Below are positions 1-9,395 of a stretch of DNA of 64,000 nt, piece after piece. The position numbers and the translations under genes were made by a program. Where the stretch lies: NCBI RefSeq assembly GCF_000177535.2, contig NC_015673.1, positions 806,001-870,000 on the forward strand. Reading direction: 5' to 3'. The notes beneath the pieces are model-generated. The model ran no database searches and was not told where the DNA came from. It was given only the letters and a program-made list of their open reading frames with translations. The first letter of the stretch is position 1; the number at the start of each line of letters is the position of its first letter. This stretch comes from Corynebacterium resistens DSM 45100 (GTDB lineage Bacteria; Actinomycetota; Actinomycetes; Mycobacteriales; Mycobacteriaceae).

Positions 1-1
1 G

Positions 2-1375
2 ACGTTGTCTGCACAGCGCGAATTGCGAGAAGTGCCTGGCGGACAGCCACGGGGGATGTGGGCGTTTGCGCAACGTCTGCGCTTGAGCTTGCTTAATAAT
101 GTGGCCTGGCTACCGGATGAAGCGGCGATGCTCGTGCCGGGGATGGTGATGGGGGATGTAAGCATGCAACCTCCCAACGTGCGTCAACAGTTCGTGGATA
201 CTGGGTTGAGCCATTTGAGTGCTGTCTCAGGATCGAACATCGCTATCTTGGCCAGCGCTGTCATGATTATCTCTACCGCTTGTGGGGCGCGCCGCAGAAC
301 AACGAGTTTGGTAACTGCTGCTTCACTTTGTGGATTTGTGGTGGTTGTTGGGCCAGAACCAAGTGTTTTGAGAGCAACGGTGATGGGACTCATCGGAGTC
401 ACCGCGGTAGCGACAGCTCGGTGGAAAGACGTCGTGGTAGCAACGTGCATCAGCATAATTGTGTTGTTGACAGTCGATCCGGATCTGGCAGTGAATTACG
501 GTTTCGCACTTTCGGTTGCGGCGACCGAAGGCATTGCCGTCTTAGCGCCACGATGGTCGGCCGGGGTGCTGCGGTGGTGGGCACGGAGGACACAGTCACA
601 TTTTCACCGCGCGCCAATGCAATGGGAAGCACAACTGGTACGCATGGTCATGGTGGCGGTGGCTGCTGATGCGGTAACCATCCCCTTAATCGCCCATATG
701 ACGGGGAAGATCCCAGTGGTAACCATTGCGGCGAATCTACTGGTGCTGTGGGCCGTGCCGATAATCACCACAGTAGGGATGGCGCTTAGCGTTGTCGGAG
801 CCGTGGCTGCCGGATTGGGGTGGGGACTAGGGGCAACCCAGTGGGTCAGTATTGTGCTGCTCGCACCAGCGGAGTGGGTGGCGCTAGTAGCGAAGAAGTT
901 AGCGGGCAGCCCCAAAATCGTAGTGCCGGAATCCTGGGCGGGGGCGGCGCTTACGTGCACAGTAGTGGGCATCGCGGTGTGGAGTGTGAGAAATGCTAGC
1001 CGGGCAGAAACTCGCTGGGCATGCCCGCTAATGCTCATGTGCCTGGTGATATGCGGACGGGTTGGCATCGTGGGCGTCGAAATACCAGAAAAACATTGGG
1101 TGCCGCCGCGGAAAGTTACGATCGGGTCCGGAGATGTAGCAGTGGTGAAAGACGAGGCCATGGCGGTGGGGCAGTTTGGAGTGAGCGGTGCTTCGTCTGG
1201 GCGAGTCATTGTCGATGGCCATGGGGCGGCTAATAGAGCCACTCCCAGGGATTCACCGGCTGCAATCGTCGTGGAAGAGTGCGGCAAACCCGTGGAGCGT
1301 CCAACGTTTACTGCCAGTGGAATTCCTGTCTACTACCCATGCCGTAACGGCACGGAGGTTAAACAGGGACGATGA
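2..1375 (+). CDS. comEC: ComEC/Rec2-type DNA uptake channel protein, 5' end cut by the window
   Basis: The reading frame is open from the first bases, so the N-terminus lies outside the window. The visible part (about 457 codons) is a polytopic membrane protein with many hydrophobic segments. It carries the ComEC family signature HLSAVSGSN near visible residue 70. In the family this protein forms the inner-membrane channel for single-stranded DNA during transformation. After the last membrane segment there are only about 100 residues, and no HxHxDH metallo-beta-lactamase domain is visible, unlike full-length Bacillus ComEC. It ends just before holA, the usual comEC-holA order in actinobacteria. 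Whether the organism is transformable cannot be judged from this. Confidence 0.88.
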   Translation, partial: TLSAQRELREVPGGQPRGMWAFAQRLRLSLLNNVAWLPDEAAMLVPGMVMGDVSMQPPNVRQQFVDTGLSHLSAVSGSNIAILASAVMIISTACGARRRTTSLVTAASLCGFVVVVGPEPSVLRATVMGLIGVTAVATARWKDVVVATCISIIVLLTVDPDLAVNYGFALSVAATEGIAVLAPRWSAGVLRWWARRTQSHFHRAPMQWEAQLVRMVMVAVAADAVTIPLIAHMTGKIPVVTIAANLLVLWAVPIITTVGMALSVVGAVAAGLGWGLGATQWVSIVLLAPAEWVALVAKKLAGSPKIVVPESWAGAALTCTVVGIAVWSVRNASRAETRWACPLMLMCLVICGRVGIVGVEIPEKHWVPPRKVTIGSGDVAVVKDEAMAVGQFGVSGASSGRVIVDGHGAANRATPRDSPAAIVVEECGKPVERPTFTASGIPVYYPCRNGTEVKQGR

Positions 1376-1396
1376 AAGTGCGGCAGGCAAGCGTGG

Positions 1397-1409
1397 CACA
1401 ATGGCCATC
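1397..1409 (+). promoter_or_regulatory. -10 element of a leaderless holA transcript
   Basis: CACAAT at 1397-1402 lies 7 nt before ATG 1410. No Shine-Dalgarno sequence precedes either candidate start. The same hexamer and spacing occur before era. Confidence 0.4.
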
Positions 1410-2390
1410 ATGAACAAGCCCCAGCCACCCGCCCCCGTGAACCTCATCGTTGGTGAAGATGAGTTTCTTGCGGAGCGCCGTCGCAAGGAAATCGCGCTGC
1501 ACGCGCGCCGGGCGAGTGGAAATGCGGACTTGCCGGTGGAAATGCATAGGGCCTCCGAGCTCAGCGAACCTGAACTGTTGGAGCTGTTGAGCCCTAGCCT
1601 GTTTGCTGAAGATCGCATTATCTACATCAGTGAGGTTGAAGATAAAGGCAAGGACGTCGTTGAACTCATTGAGGGCGCGATCCGCCAACCCGCGCCGGGC
1701 ATCGTGTTGATCGTGTGGCACAAAGGCAAAGGGCGAAACAAAAAGCTTGTGCAGTCGTGGCCGAAGCTGGGGGCTGTAGTGCACGAGGCTGCGCCGCTGA
1801 AAGGTCGCGCTATTTTAAGCTTTATCGATAGCGAGTTTCGCAACCACGGCGTGAGGGTTTCCGGTGACGTGACGAATGCATTGCACGATGCAGTGGGTTC
1901 CGACCTGCGCGAACTTGCTAGTGCAGTGAGCCAACTTGTGGCAGATACCGACGGGCAGGTTACCGCTGATACCGTGCATACTTATTACGTCGGCCGCGCG
2001 GAGGTTTCTGGGTTTGACGTGGCAGATCTGGCCGTAACCGGCTACGTAACCAATGCGGTCGCAATGGCCCGACGCGCCATGCAGGTAGGAACCAAGCCCA
2101 TCGCGCTGGCCACGGCTCTTGGAATGGGGGTCACCGGTATCGCCAAGGTAGCTGGAGCGGGTCGAATCGACGCCCGCCGCGATTCCCGCGCCTTCGGTAT
2201 GAGCCCTTGGCAATTGGAAAAAACAATGCGGAACGCTCGCAACTGGACTCCCGCTACAATCGCTGAAGCCGTGCAGGTCGTGGCAGATCTGGATGGCGCA
2301 ACGAAGGGGAGTGCGCTAGACGAAGAATACGCTGTGGAAGAAGCGGTGCGTAGGATCGCCGAATTAGCGGCCAAAGGGGCTCGGCGTTGA
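1410..2390 (+). CDS. holA: DNA polymerase III subunit delta
   Basis: HolA is the clamp-loader delta subunit, which opens the beta sliding clamp in the replicative polymerase complex. The protein begins with the family-typical Ile-Val-Gly-Glu-Asp-Glu segment and has the AAA+-like and C-terminal collar layout expected of about 326 residues. The frame stays open further upstream into comEC. I chose ATG 1410 because a -10-like CACAAT sits 7 nt before it; ATG 1401 is the alternative. It follows comEC closely and converges on rpsT, with a long hairpin between them. Confidence 0.9.
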   Translation: MNKPQPPAPVNLIVGEDEFLAERRRKEIALHARRASGNADLPVEMHRASELSEPELLELLSPSLFAEDRIIYISEVEDKGKDVVELIEGAIRQPAPGIVLIVWHKGKGRNKKLVQSWPKLGAVVHEAAPLKGRAILSFIDSEFRNHGVRVSGDVTNALHDAVGSDLRELASAVSQLVADTDGQVTADTVHTYYVGRAEVSGFDVADLAVTGYVTNAVAMARRAMQVGTKPIALATALGMGVTGIAKVAGAGRIDARRDSRAFGMSPWQLEKTMRNARNWTPATIAEAVQVVADLDGATKGSALDEEYAVEEAVRRIAELAAKGARR

Positions 2391-2462
2391 TTGGCCTGGT
2401 AGCCCGATGAACACCGTCGGCCTCTCGAACAGGTGAGAACCCCCAACTCGGAGTAGCAGAAA

Positions 2463-2525
2463 ACCCGCCACTGACAACTCACGGTATTCCTCTCTGAGAG
2501 AGGAACGTGGGTGTCAGTAGCGGGT
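2463..2525. terminator. Long two-part hairpin between convergent holA and rpsT
   Basis: The outer arms pair ACCCGCCACTGACA with TGTCAGTAGCGGGT (one mismatch). Inside them is a second, nearly perfect palindrome, TTCCTCTCTGAGAGAGGAA. The structure lies in the 210-bp gap between two converging genes, so a bidirectional terminator is the simplest reading. There is no clear U-tract on either side, so intrinsic termination is not certain. Confidence 0.55.
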
Positions 2526-2602
2526 CTAATCAACCGGAATGGTTGAAGCCAATCAGGCGCTACACATCCTGCGAAGGTCAAGTGACCTTTTGGCGGGAAG
2601 TC

Positions 2603-2866
2603 TTAGGCCATCTTGTTGAAGCGAGCAGCCATACCGGACTTCTTGTTCGCCGCGTTATTGCGGTGAATGGTGCCCTTGGTTACGGCCTTGTCGTAGAAGC
2701 GGGATGCAACGCGCAGCTGCTTCTCAGCGCCTTCCTTATCGCCCTTTTCCACCAGCTCGTTGAACTTACGAGCCTCGGTGCGCAGACGGGAACGGATGGC
2801 CTGGTTACGCTGGCGAGCGATCTCGTTGGTGAGAACGCGCTTCTTCTGCTGCTTGATGTTTGCCAT
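2603..2866 (-). CDS. rpsT: 30S ribosomal protein S20
   Basis: S20 binds 16S rRNA early in assembly of the small subunit. The 87-residue, strongly basic protein begins MANIKQQKKR and has the long helical, Lys/Arg-rich composition of bS20. An upstream in-frame ATG (2875) would add Met-Pro-Pro; the internal start fits the family N-terminus. It is transcribed on its own, facing holA. The 200 bp upstream hold the presumed promoter, but I could not assign clear -35/-10 boxes. Confidence 0.95.
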   Translation of the reverse strand: MANIKQQKKRVLTNEIARQRNQAIRSRLRTEARKFNELVEKGDKEGAEKQLRVASRFYDKAVTKGTIHRNNAANKKSGMAARFNKMA

Positions 2867-3078
2867 GGGTGGCATACCTCTTTCTCAATAAATTCGGTTC
2901 ACGTACTGAAGTGTGACCATCTAGCGGGCGGATTGCGTGCTGCCGTGTTCTCTTACATCCCACCCAAGGTCCTGTGGAATGCGACGAAAGCTCCGTCCCA
3001 GCTAAGGTTGTGAACTTGAGCTAATTTACCAGCCCACCTCGCCTTAAACAAAAATCGTTCTTGGCTGGATGTCCTGTA

Positions 3079-3615
3079 TCAGTGCCAGCCGAATCGTCGT
3101 CGCAATTGTGTAGCGATGCGTTCATAGCGACGCTCGGGCATCGAGACACCCCGGCGCTGGATAGATGCTTCGGGGAACTGCAGTACTTTATCGAGACGCA
3201 CCCAGTTTTCATCGGCGTCGTAATTCCAAGGCCCGTGCCCAATCCGCAGCCAATTGTCCTCGGTAGCGTGAGCCGTATTCGGGCTGATTAGAAGACCCAT
3301 GAGTTGGTGGCGGTTACGACCGATGATGACGACCGCTCGGCGCTCGAGTTCGCCGGACCTTCGGGTGCGGATGTTGACCCACACCACTTCTCCGCAGTCG
3401 GCTTGTCCATCCATATCCGGCGCGTACAGGACGGACCGTGCCAGCTCGCGCGTGGGAGTCTTAATGGTCTCATCCTTATCGTGAATCGTTCGGTGCCGCG
3501 AATCGATGAGACCTAATTGAGAATCCATTTCGCGCAGTCCGTCTTCCAGGCGTTCGGAACGCTGAAAGATTGAGCTCAGAAAACGTTGCAGGAGGTTGCC
3601 CTGTTGTTTGCTCAT
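3079..3615 (-). CDS. PemK/MazF-fold protein, function unproven
   Basis: The roughly 178-residue protein has a variable N-terminal third followed by a PemK/MazF-like barrel: a Gly-Glu-Val-Val-Trp-Val strand, an Arg-Arg-Ala-Val-Val-Ile strand and a C-terminal Trp-Val-Arg-Leu-Asp region. MazF/PemK proteins are usually mRNA-cleaving toxins encoded beside an antitoxin. No antitoxin ORF adjoins this gene, and its place between rpsT and lepA is, as I recall, conserved in corynebacteria. That argues for a housekeeping member rather than a mobile toxin. A -10-like TAGCGT precedes the double ATG (3618/3615) by 5 or 8 nt. Confidence 0.7.
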   Translation of the reverse strand: MSKQQGNLLQRFLSSIFQRSERLEDGLREMDSQLGLIDSRHRTIHDKDETIKTPTRELARSVLYAPDMDGQADCGEVVWVNIRTRRSGELERRAVVIIGRNRHQLMGLLISPNTAHATEDNWLRIGHGPWNYDADENWVRLDKVLQFPEASIQRRGVSMPERRYERIATQLRRRFGWH

Positions 3616-3854
3616 CATTCACCACGCTATCGAAGCCCATCGCACCGGCGGTACCCCACGGTGGGGGCTGGTGCAGACATGCCAACCGGAAACTATTAGC
3701 AGCAATGCACAGCATAGTGGGTGAGGTGCGAACGCGTGTGAGAGCGGGCATTTTATAGCCAAAATAGGGGCGAAAGCCACGGCGATTGGCGAATATGTCG
3801 CGGGTGCTTTGCATAGTAGTGTGGACTGGTAAACGAAACAGGAGGGCACCCCAT

Positions 3855-5705
3855 ATGGCCGCGAAGCAGAAAAACTATGCGACGGAAACTTTTACCGATC
3901 CGTCCCGCATTCGAAATTTCTGCATTATCGCTCACATCGACCACGGCAAGTCCACTTTGGCGGACCGCATTCTGCAGTTGTCTGGTGTAGTAGACGACCG
4001 TGATATGCGTGACCAGTACCTCGATAACATGGATATTGAGCGCGAGCGTGGTATCACAATCAAGGCACAGAATGTTCGGTTGCCTTGGGTGCCAAGGACC
4101 GGTGCGCATGCGGGCGAAGAACTCGTCATGCACCTCATTGATACTCCAGGACACGTGGACTTCACGTACGAGGTTTCCCGCGCCCTAGAAGCATGTGAAG
4201 GCTGCATTCTGTTGGTGGACGCAGCCCAGGGTATCGAGGCACAAACTCTGGCCAACCTCTACTTGGCGATGGAAAACGATCTGGAAATCATCCCAGTTCT
4301 TAATAAAATCGATTTGCCCGCGGCTGATCCGGATAAGTACTCCGCCGAGATCGCGCACATCATCGGTTGCGAACCGGAAGACGTGCTGCGTGTGTCCGGG
4401 AAGACTGGTGAAGGCGTTCCTGAGCTACTCGATCGAGTCTGTGAATTGGTTCCCGCTCCCGTCGGTGATCCCGAAGCTCCTGCTCGTGCCATGATTTTCG
4501 ATTCGGTGTACGACATCTACCGCGGCGTGGTCACCTACGTCCGCATGATGGATGGCCGTTTGGAAAGCCGGCAAAAAATCCAGATGATGAGCACCGGCGC
4601 CACCCATGAAACTCTGGAGATCGGGGTGGTTTCTCCTGAACCCACCAAGACCAAGGGCCTTGGAGTTGGCGAAGTAGGCTACATCATCACCGGTGTAAAA
4701 GACGTTCGCCAATCCAAGGTTGGCGACACGATTACTTGGGCGCACAACGGCGCGGATACTCCGCTGAAGGGTTACGCTGAGCCCAAGCCCATGGTCTACT
4801 CGGGCTTGTTCCCGGTCACCGCCGCCCAGTATCCCGATCTTCGTGAGGCTATCGAGAAGCTGCAGCTTAACGACGCCTCGCTGACCTTCGAACCCGAGAC
4901 CTCAGTCGCACTGGGCTTCGGATTCCGCTGTGGCTTCCTGGGACTTCTCCACATGGAGATCACCCGTACCCGCTTGGAGCGTGAGTTCGACCTCGACCTA
5001 ATCTCCACCGCGCCCAGCGTTGTCTACCGCGTGGTCAAGGAAGACGGGGAAGAAGTACTCGTCCGCAACCCATCCGATTGGCCGGGCGGCAAGCTGCGCG
5101 AAGTATACGAACCCATGGTTGATATGACGATCATCGTGCCCGAGGAATTCTTGGGCGGCACCATGGAACTGTGCCAGTCGAAGCGTGGCCAGATGAAGAA
5201 TATGGACTTCCTCTCCCAAGAGCGTGTGGAGCTGCGTTACCACATTCCGCTGGGCGAGATTATCTTCGATTTCTTCGACATGCTGAAGTCCCGCACCAAG
5301 GGTTATGCCTCCCTGAACTATGAGGAAGCCGGCGATCAGCTGGCCGATCTGGTGAAGGTCGACATCCTGCTGCAGGGTGACCCTGTCGATGCGTTTAGCG
5401 CCATCGTCCACCGGGATAACGCCCAGTGGTACGGCAACAAGATGACCGTGAAGCTCAAGGAGCTGATTCCACGTCAGCAGTTCGAGGTGCCAGTACAGGC
5501 AGCGATCGGAGCGAAGATCATCGCCCGCGAAAACATCCGCGCGCTGCGTAAGGACGTATTGGCCAAGTGCTACGGCGGAGACATTTCCCGTAAGCGGAAG
5601 CTGCTGGAAAAGCAGAAGGAAGGTAAAAAGCGCATGAAGTCCATCGGCTCGGTATCCGTGCCGCAGGAGGCTTTCGTCGCTGCACTTTCCACCGATTCGG
5701 AGTAG
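3855..5705 (+). CDS. lepA: Elongation factor 4 (back-translocating GTPase)
   Basis: LepA is a ribosome-binding translational GTPase related to EF-G. The 616-residue protein contains the P-loop AHIDHGKST, the switch segment [14 protein letters not shown], and NKID for guanine recognition. These are followed by EF-G-like domains II, III and V and the LepA-specific C-terminal domain. The frame extends upstream, but ATG 3855 is preceded by a good AGGAGGG ribosome-binding site about 10 nt away and matches the family N-terminus. It is divergent from the PemK-like gene. Confidence 0.97.
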   Translation: MAAKQKNYATETFTDPSRIRNFCIIAHIDHGKSTLADRILQLSGVVDDRDMRDQYLDNMDIERERGITIKAQNVRLPWVPRTGAHAGEELVMHLIDTPGHVDFTYEVSRALEACEGCILLVDAAQGIEAQTLANLYLAMENDLEIIPVLNKIDLPAADPDKYSAEIAHIIGCEPEDVLRVSGKTGEGVPELLDRVCELVPAPVGDPEAPARAMIFDSVYDIYRGVVTYVRMMDGRLESRQKIQMMSTGATHETLEIGVVSPEPTKTKGLGVGEVGYIITGVKDVRQSKVGDTITWAHNGADTPLKGYAEPKPMVYSGLFPVTAAQYPDLREAIEKLQLNDASLTFEPETSVALGFGFRCGFLGLLHMEITRTRLEREFDLDLISTAPSVVYRVVKEDGEEVLVRNPSDWPGGKLREVYEPMVDMTIIVPEEFLGGTMELCQSKRGQMKNMDFLSQERVELRYHIPLGEIIFDFFDMLKSRTKGYASLNYEEAGDQLADLVKVDILLQGDPVDAFSAIVHRDNAQWYGNKMTVKLKELIPRQQFEVPVQAAIGAKIIARENIRALRKDVLAKCYGGDISRKRKLLEKQKEGKKRMKSIGSVSVPQEAFVAALSTDSE

Positions 5706-5741
5706 CGCCAAAACTCAACAGCAGTCAAGCGGGTGCTGGGA

Positions 5742-7445
5742 TTAATCATCCAGTAGCAATCGCACTTCGGCAGCCAAGTTTGAAAGATCATCCAAACTTG
5801 CCTCGTCATGACCTCTGCCATGGCAGTAATCCAACAGCATGTAGCCGGTGCGCTGCATTTGCTGATGGCGCTGCCATACTTCCTCGGCGATCAACGGATG
5901 GTTCGCTGACAAGGTCATTATGGTTCGCCGTTCGGTCAACAACTCGTATTGCAAGTCGCGGCGCTCGGGAAGGGCTCGACGTGGCGTCGTTACCAAAAGA
6001 GCGCCAAGTAGCGCACCCATGGCATTCCGGCAGTTGTTGGCAACAAAGCTGTGGTAGCGCGCCTCAGCTTTCGGGCGAAGGAACCACAAAACTGCCACGC
6101 TGGCGAGGACGGCCAGCAGCACTTCGATGGTGCGGGAAGTAACCACGTGGCCGATGTCCTGCGCGGAAGAGCTACCCATCATCAGCGCAATAGGGGTGGT
6201 GAAGATGACAGTGAGGGCGTAATTTTTCACCACGAAGATTTCTGCGCCGAATTGGCCGATAGCTAGCACGGTGAGCATCCAGAAACCGCCGACCTCGAAG
6301 TGGTGGAGTAGCGCGAAAATGCCGATGCCCACGATGGAACCAAACATGCGCTGAATGCCACGAACCATTCCGGGGATGCGTTCTGGACCCCACTGCAACA
6401 TGATGACTGCGGAAACAACAGCCCAGTCCGGACGGTCGAAGCCGAGCGCGATGCCGATGACCGCCGATACGATTCCGGCGAACGCCACGCGCTGTGCGGT
6501 CACGACCGCGTGTGAATTCCACGTCAGTGAACGGTTGATGCGGGATCTCACCTCGGGGCGTGCCAGAGGGATGGCGGCACGGGAAGGATCGACGAGGGCA
6601 GGCGAATCGCTGAGTTCGTCGCTAACGGGTATCACACCCGAGGACGCATTAATACGAACGAGCTCTATTCGGGCCTTTTGGGTGCGTTCAACTAGATGCG
6701 ACAGCTCGGGGCGAATGATGCGTCCGCCGTTGATGATTCCCGCCGAGGCCAGCACCGACCACGCATTTGCCAGTGCAGTTTGAGCTCGGTGATTCCCCGC
6801 GATGGAGGGACTATCCTCGAAGTCCCCAACCGCATCGCATAGATTCTGAACTGCGCTTTCTTCGGGGCCATGCGGGTTGATGAAATACGCGGACATGCCG
6901 AACACCAGCCCCGAAAATACGCCGAATGCAGCCCACTGGCCGACATCCCACGGCGTGAGGCCACCACGGGCGCTCATTGAGGCGCCACCAGTGACCATGA
7001 TGATGAAGAACACCCCCGGCGGAGGAAGCAAAAGAGCATTTTGCACGAATGTGCCCAGCAAACCGAACAGCGTAGTCAGCGCTGCAGTGAGGCTAAGCCA
7101 CCACATAGTGCCGCCACTATCGATATGCCCCCAGACCACGTGGCCAACTGCATTCCCCGTCATGACCCCAGCGGTCAGCAGCGCGCCGGATATCAAAATG
7201 TAGCGCCACCGCGTGCGGTACGGTTGCCCTTCCCCGTAGATGACAGAGAAAACTCCGGCGGCCAGCAGCAGCATGTGCTGTTCGTACCCCAGTGCGAGGC
7301 AGATCAACCCGGGAACGTACAAAGCCAAAGCGGCGCGCAAAGCCCCCGGCCACCGCGGGGCAGAAGAATGCATAGTGGTTAAGAGAGTCCACGGGTGGGG
7401 CTGTTGGGGCCTTGGCTCTGAATAATCACTGCTGCGTTCACTCAC
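5742..7445 (-). CDS. FUSC-family (fusaric-acid-resistance-like) membrane protein
   Basis: The 567-residue protein has two sets of transmembrane helices, roughly residues 30-185 and 320-460. They are separated and followed by cytoplasmic helical regions, the FUSC / aromatic acid exporter-like arrangement. The second membrane block carries the family-like segment RPDWAVVSAVIMLQWGP. Members are thought to export aromatic or other organic acids; the substrate here is unknown. It converges on lepA. The GTG start is preceded at 6 nt by TAGGCT, so a leaderless mRNA is likely. Confidence 0.75.
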   Translation of the reverse strand: MSERSSDYSEPRPQQPHPWTLLTTMHSSAPRWPGALRAALALYVPGLICLALGYEQHMLLLAAGVFSVIYGEGQPYRTRWRYILISGALLTAGVMTGNAVGHVVWGHIDSGGTMWWLSLTAALTTLFGLLGTFVQNALLLPPPGVFFIIMVTGGASMSARGGLTPWDVGQWAAFGVFSGLVFGMSAYFINPHGPEESAVQNLCDAVGDFEDSPSIAGNHRAQTALANAWSVLASAGIINGGRIIRPELSHLVERTQKARIELVRINASSGVIPVSDELSDSPALVDPSRAAIPLARPEVRSRINRSLTWNSHAVVTAQRVAFAGIVSAVIGIALGFDRPDWAVVSAVIMLQWGPERIPGMVRGIQRMFGSIVGIGIFALLHHFEVGGFWMLTVLAIGQFGAEIFVVKNYALTVIFTTPIALMMGSSSAQDIGHVVTSRTIEVLLAVLASVAVLWFLRPKAEARYHSFVANNCRNAMGALLGALLVTTPRRALPERRDLQYELLTERRTIMTLSANHPLIAEEVWQRHQQMQRTGYMLLDYCHGRGHDEASLDDLSNLAAEVRLLLDD

Positions 7446-7457
7446 ACAAACAGCCTA
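7446..7457 (-). promoter_or_regulatory. -10 element of leaderless FUSC gene
   Basis: On the minus strand TAGGCT (7457-7452) stands 6 nt before the GTG start at 7445. No ribosome-binding site lies between them. Confidence 0.4.
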
Positions 7458-7521
7458 GCCCGGTACCACGGGCGCTGTTTACCTAGGTGTTCGTGGGTAT
7501 CTTGCGCTGGGAGCGCCCCTC

Positions 7522-8277
7522 CTAACCGCTCGGTAATGCGCGCCGCTGGCTCACCCGTGTTTGACCCAAATCCATAGTTTCGCCGGAAGCCACACCATTT
7601 GCAAAGCTCGCCGGATCGAACTGCCGCCGCCCAATCCGTTGTTTGGTTGCGTAGGGGAATTCCTCGGCCGCAGCATCCATTGCCAGTTGCGAATCGGATT
7701 GCAACACCAGGGCACCAGCGGTCGCCTCCGTGGAATACTCTGCGGCGTGGGCACGCTCAATTTCCGCTAGCCGTTCACAGACGCTCGCAATGAACCCCGT
7801 CATCCAACTTCGTCGTTGAGTTTGCACGGAAATGCCCACCAACCGTGCTGGCAGCGAGGCGTCGTAAGCCCCGGCCAGCATCTGCGACAGCAACAGAGAG
7901 TGCAGCATGACCACCCGATCGACGTGATGCGGCCGCCCAAACATGATTGCCTCTTCCACTCTCACCGAGCCGTGAACCTTGAACCTCAGGGTATGGCAGT
8001 GCAAGGCAGCACTGAGCCCATTGAACAGTGAAAACTGCATATCCGTATACGGGCCACTGAAGTTTTGGCGGTGACGGGAAATCCGCGCCCGCTGCCTGTC
8101 GCTGCCGTTCCCATCCGCTTCCAAAGCCGCAGCTGAAACACCGTACTTCGCCATCAACTCAAACGCTTTGTTTTCAAACGTTTCACCCTCCGGCGTGCCC
8201 TGCCGATCCCTCGCCAAAGCCAGCAGCTTCTGCACTTTCTCCTTCATCGCCGCTAACTCATCACTATCTGCCATCAT
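7522..8277 (-). CDS. DUF2786 domain protein
   Basis: The 251-residue protein opens with the DUF2786 helix motif (KVQKLLALARDR followed by ENKAFELMAKYG) seen in bacterial and phage proteins of unknown function. The rest is a mixed alpha/beta region of the type often paired with DUF2786 (DUF7168-like). No catalytic motif is recognisable. ATG codons at 8277 and 8274 are both possible; a G-rich ribosome-binding site lies about 13 nt upstream. It appears monocistronic. Confidence 0.65.
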   Translation of the reverse strand: MMADSDELAAMKEKVQKLLALARDRQGTPEGETFENKAFELMAKYGVSAAALEADGNGSDRQRARISRHRQNFSGPYTDMQFSLFNGLSAALHCHTLRFKVHGSVRVEEAIMFGRPHHVDRVVMLHSLLLSQMLAGAYDASLPARLVGISVQTQRRSWMTGFIASVCERLAEIERAHAAEYSTEATAGALVLQSDSQLAMDAAAEEFPYATKQRIGRRQFDPASFANGVASGETMDLGQTRVSQRRALPSG

Positions 8278-8606
8278 GTCGCGACCTGCCCCCTTTGTTT
8301 AAACTTTCTTTTTGGTATGACGCCCTCGCGCCCAACCTCTATTTGTTGTGCTTGGCACACTAGCATTTCGGGGCGACACAGCTGCTGAACCAAGCCCGCG
8401 CTGCGCCTGCTCCCGAAGGGTTATCCACAACCCTGCGAGGCTGGGGATAGCCATGGGAATAGCCATGGAGATGGACAACACCGATGCTCCGCACAGCGCT
8501 CTTGCAGTTGTTCACTACCACCGATTTGTTTAGTTCAGCGCGTCGGAGTTCGCCAGCACATCACCACCGAGCTAGTCGGTGCACCACCACCGGTACAGTG
8601 GAGCGC
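8278..8606. other. Intergenic region without a recognised gene
   Basis: The 329 bp between the divergent DUF2786 gene and the phosphoesterase contain no ORF I would support. They hold one consensus DnaA-box-like TTATCCACA at 8421-8429 and a short direct repeat ATAGCCATGG in two copies near 8445-8470. The promoter of the downstream gene lies at its right end. Confidence 0.5.
8594..8606 (+). promoter_or_regulatory. -10 element of leaderless phosphoesterase gene
   Basis: TACAGT at 8594-8599 ends 7 nt before ATG 8607, with no ribosome-binding site between. Confidence 0.45.
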
Positions 8607-9230
8607 ATGAGCACCACATGGTTCACGAGCGACCTGCACCTAGGTCACCCTTTCGTGGCGAACCTGCGCGGATTCGATGATGTGGAAGAACACGACCAAC
8701 GCATCCTCAACAACCTTCGCGCAACCTTGAGCGATGGCGATACCCTGTGGGTTCTCGGCGACTGTTCAAGTGGATGGGGACCGCAGGAAGAACGAGCCCT
8801 CTCTCTTCTTGACGCCACCTTCACTGACTTACGGAGCCAGCTGAATGTCGAGTTCACAGCGCATCTGATCTCCGGAAATCATGATTCCTGCCACCCGCTA
8901 CACACCGATAGCGCTTCAGCGCAGCGCGAATTCCTCATGGTCTTCGACTCTGTCCAGCCCTTCCAGTATTTCGAGTTCGCTGGTGAACCAGCGTGGCTAT
9001 GCCATTTCCCGCGCCCCGGGTTCGACCACGAAGGTATGGATTCGCGACATGACGAGTTGCGATTAACCGTGGAGCGCTTAGTTCATGGTCACCTCCATTC
9101 GGCGACGGCGATCACCGGACGTGGCCAAGTGGACGTGGGCCTCGATGCGTGGAATATGGCACCGGTTAGTGAAGAAACGGTCGCTGCAACACTCCTGGCA
9201 AGTTTTGAGGAATTCCCTGAGGGCTTATAG
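8607..9230 (+). CDS. Metallophosphoesterase (calcineurin-like)
   Basis: The 207-residue protein shows the metal-binding motifs of the calcineurin-like phosphoesterase fold in order: TSDLHLGH at the N-terminus, GDCSSG, GNHD, and a C-terminal GHLHS. These bind two metal ions for hydrolysis of a phosphomonoester or diester; the substrate is unknown. The frame is open further upstream, but the motif TSDLHLGH must lie near the N-terminus and ATG 8607 has a leaderless-type promoter. It appears to be transcribed alone. Confidence 0.85.
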   Translation: MSTTWFTSDLHLGHPFVANLRGFDDVEEHDQRILNNLRATLSDGDTLWVLGDCSSGWGPQEERALSLLDATFTDLRSQLNVEFTAHLISGNHDSCHPLHTDSASAQREFLMVFDSVQPFQYFEFAGEPAWLCHFPRPGFDHEGMDSRHDELRLTVERLVHGHLHSATAITGRGQVDVGLDAWNMAPVSEETVAATLLASFEEFPEGL

Positions 9231-9395
9231 TCTTGGTTGAGACTTAAAGCACCCGCAATCACCACTTCAGTAATCCCGCACATGCAGCAAAAACATCCAG
9301 TGGGGTTACGTAAGCACCTAAAGCGATACTGCCTAAGCGCTTGCAACCAAGTTGTGTGAAGGGAGTGCAAGCGCGCGGAACGGATTGAAATTATC

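Noticed and set aside
4998..5711. 237-codon open frame opposite lepA
   Set aside because: Shadow of lepA; no independent start signal or motif.
8421..8429. Consensus DnaA box TTATCCACA
   Set aside because: Single copy, no second box or AT-rich region nearby, and no replication genes at this spot; a 9-mer can occur by chance.
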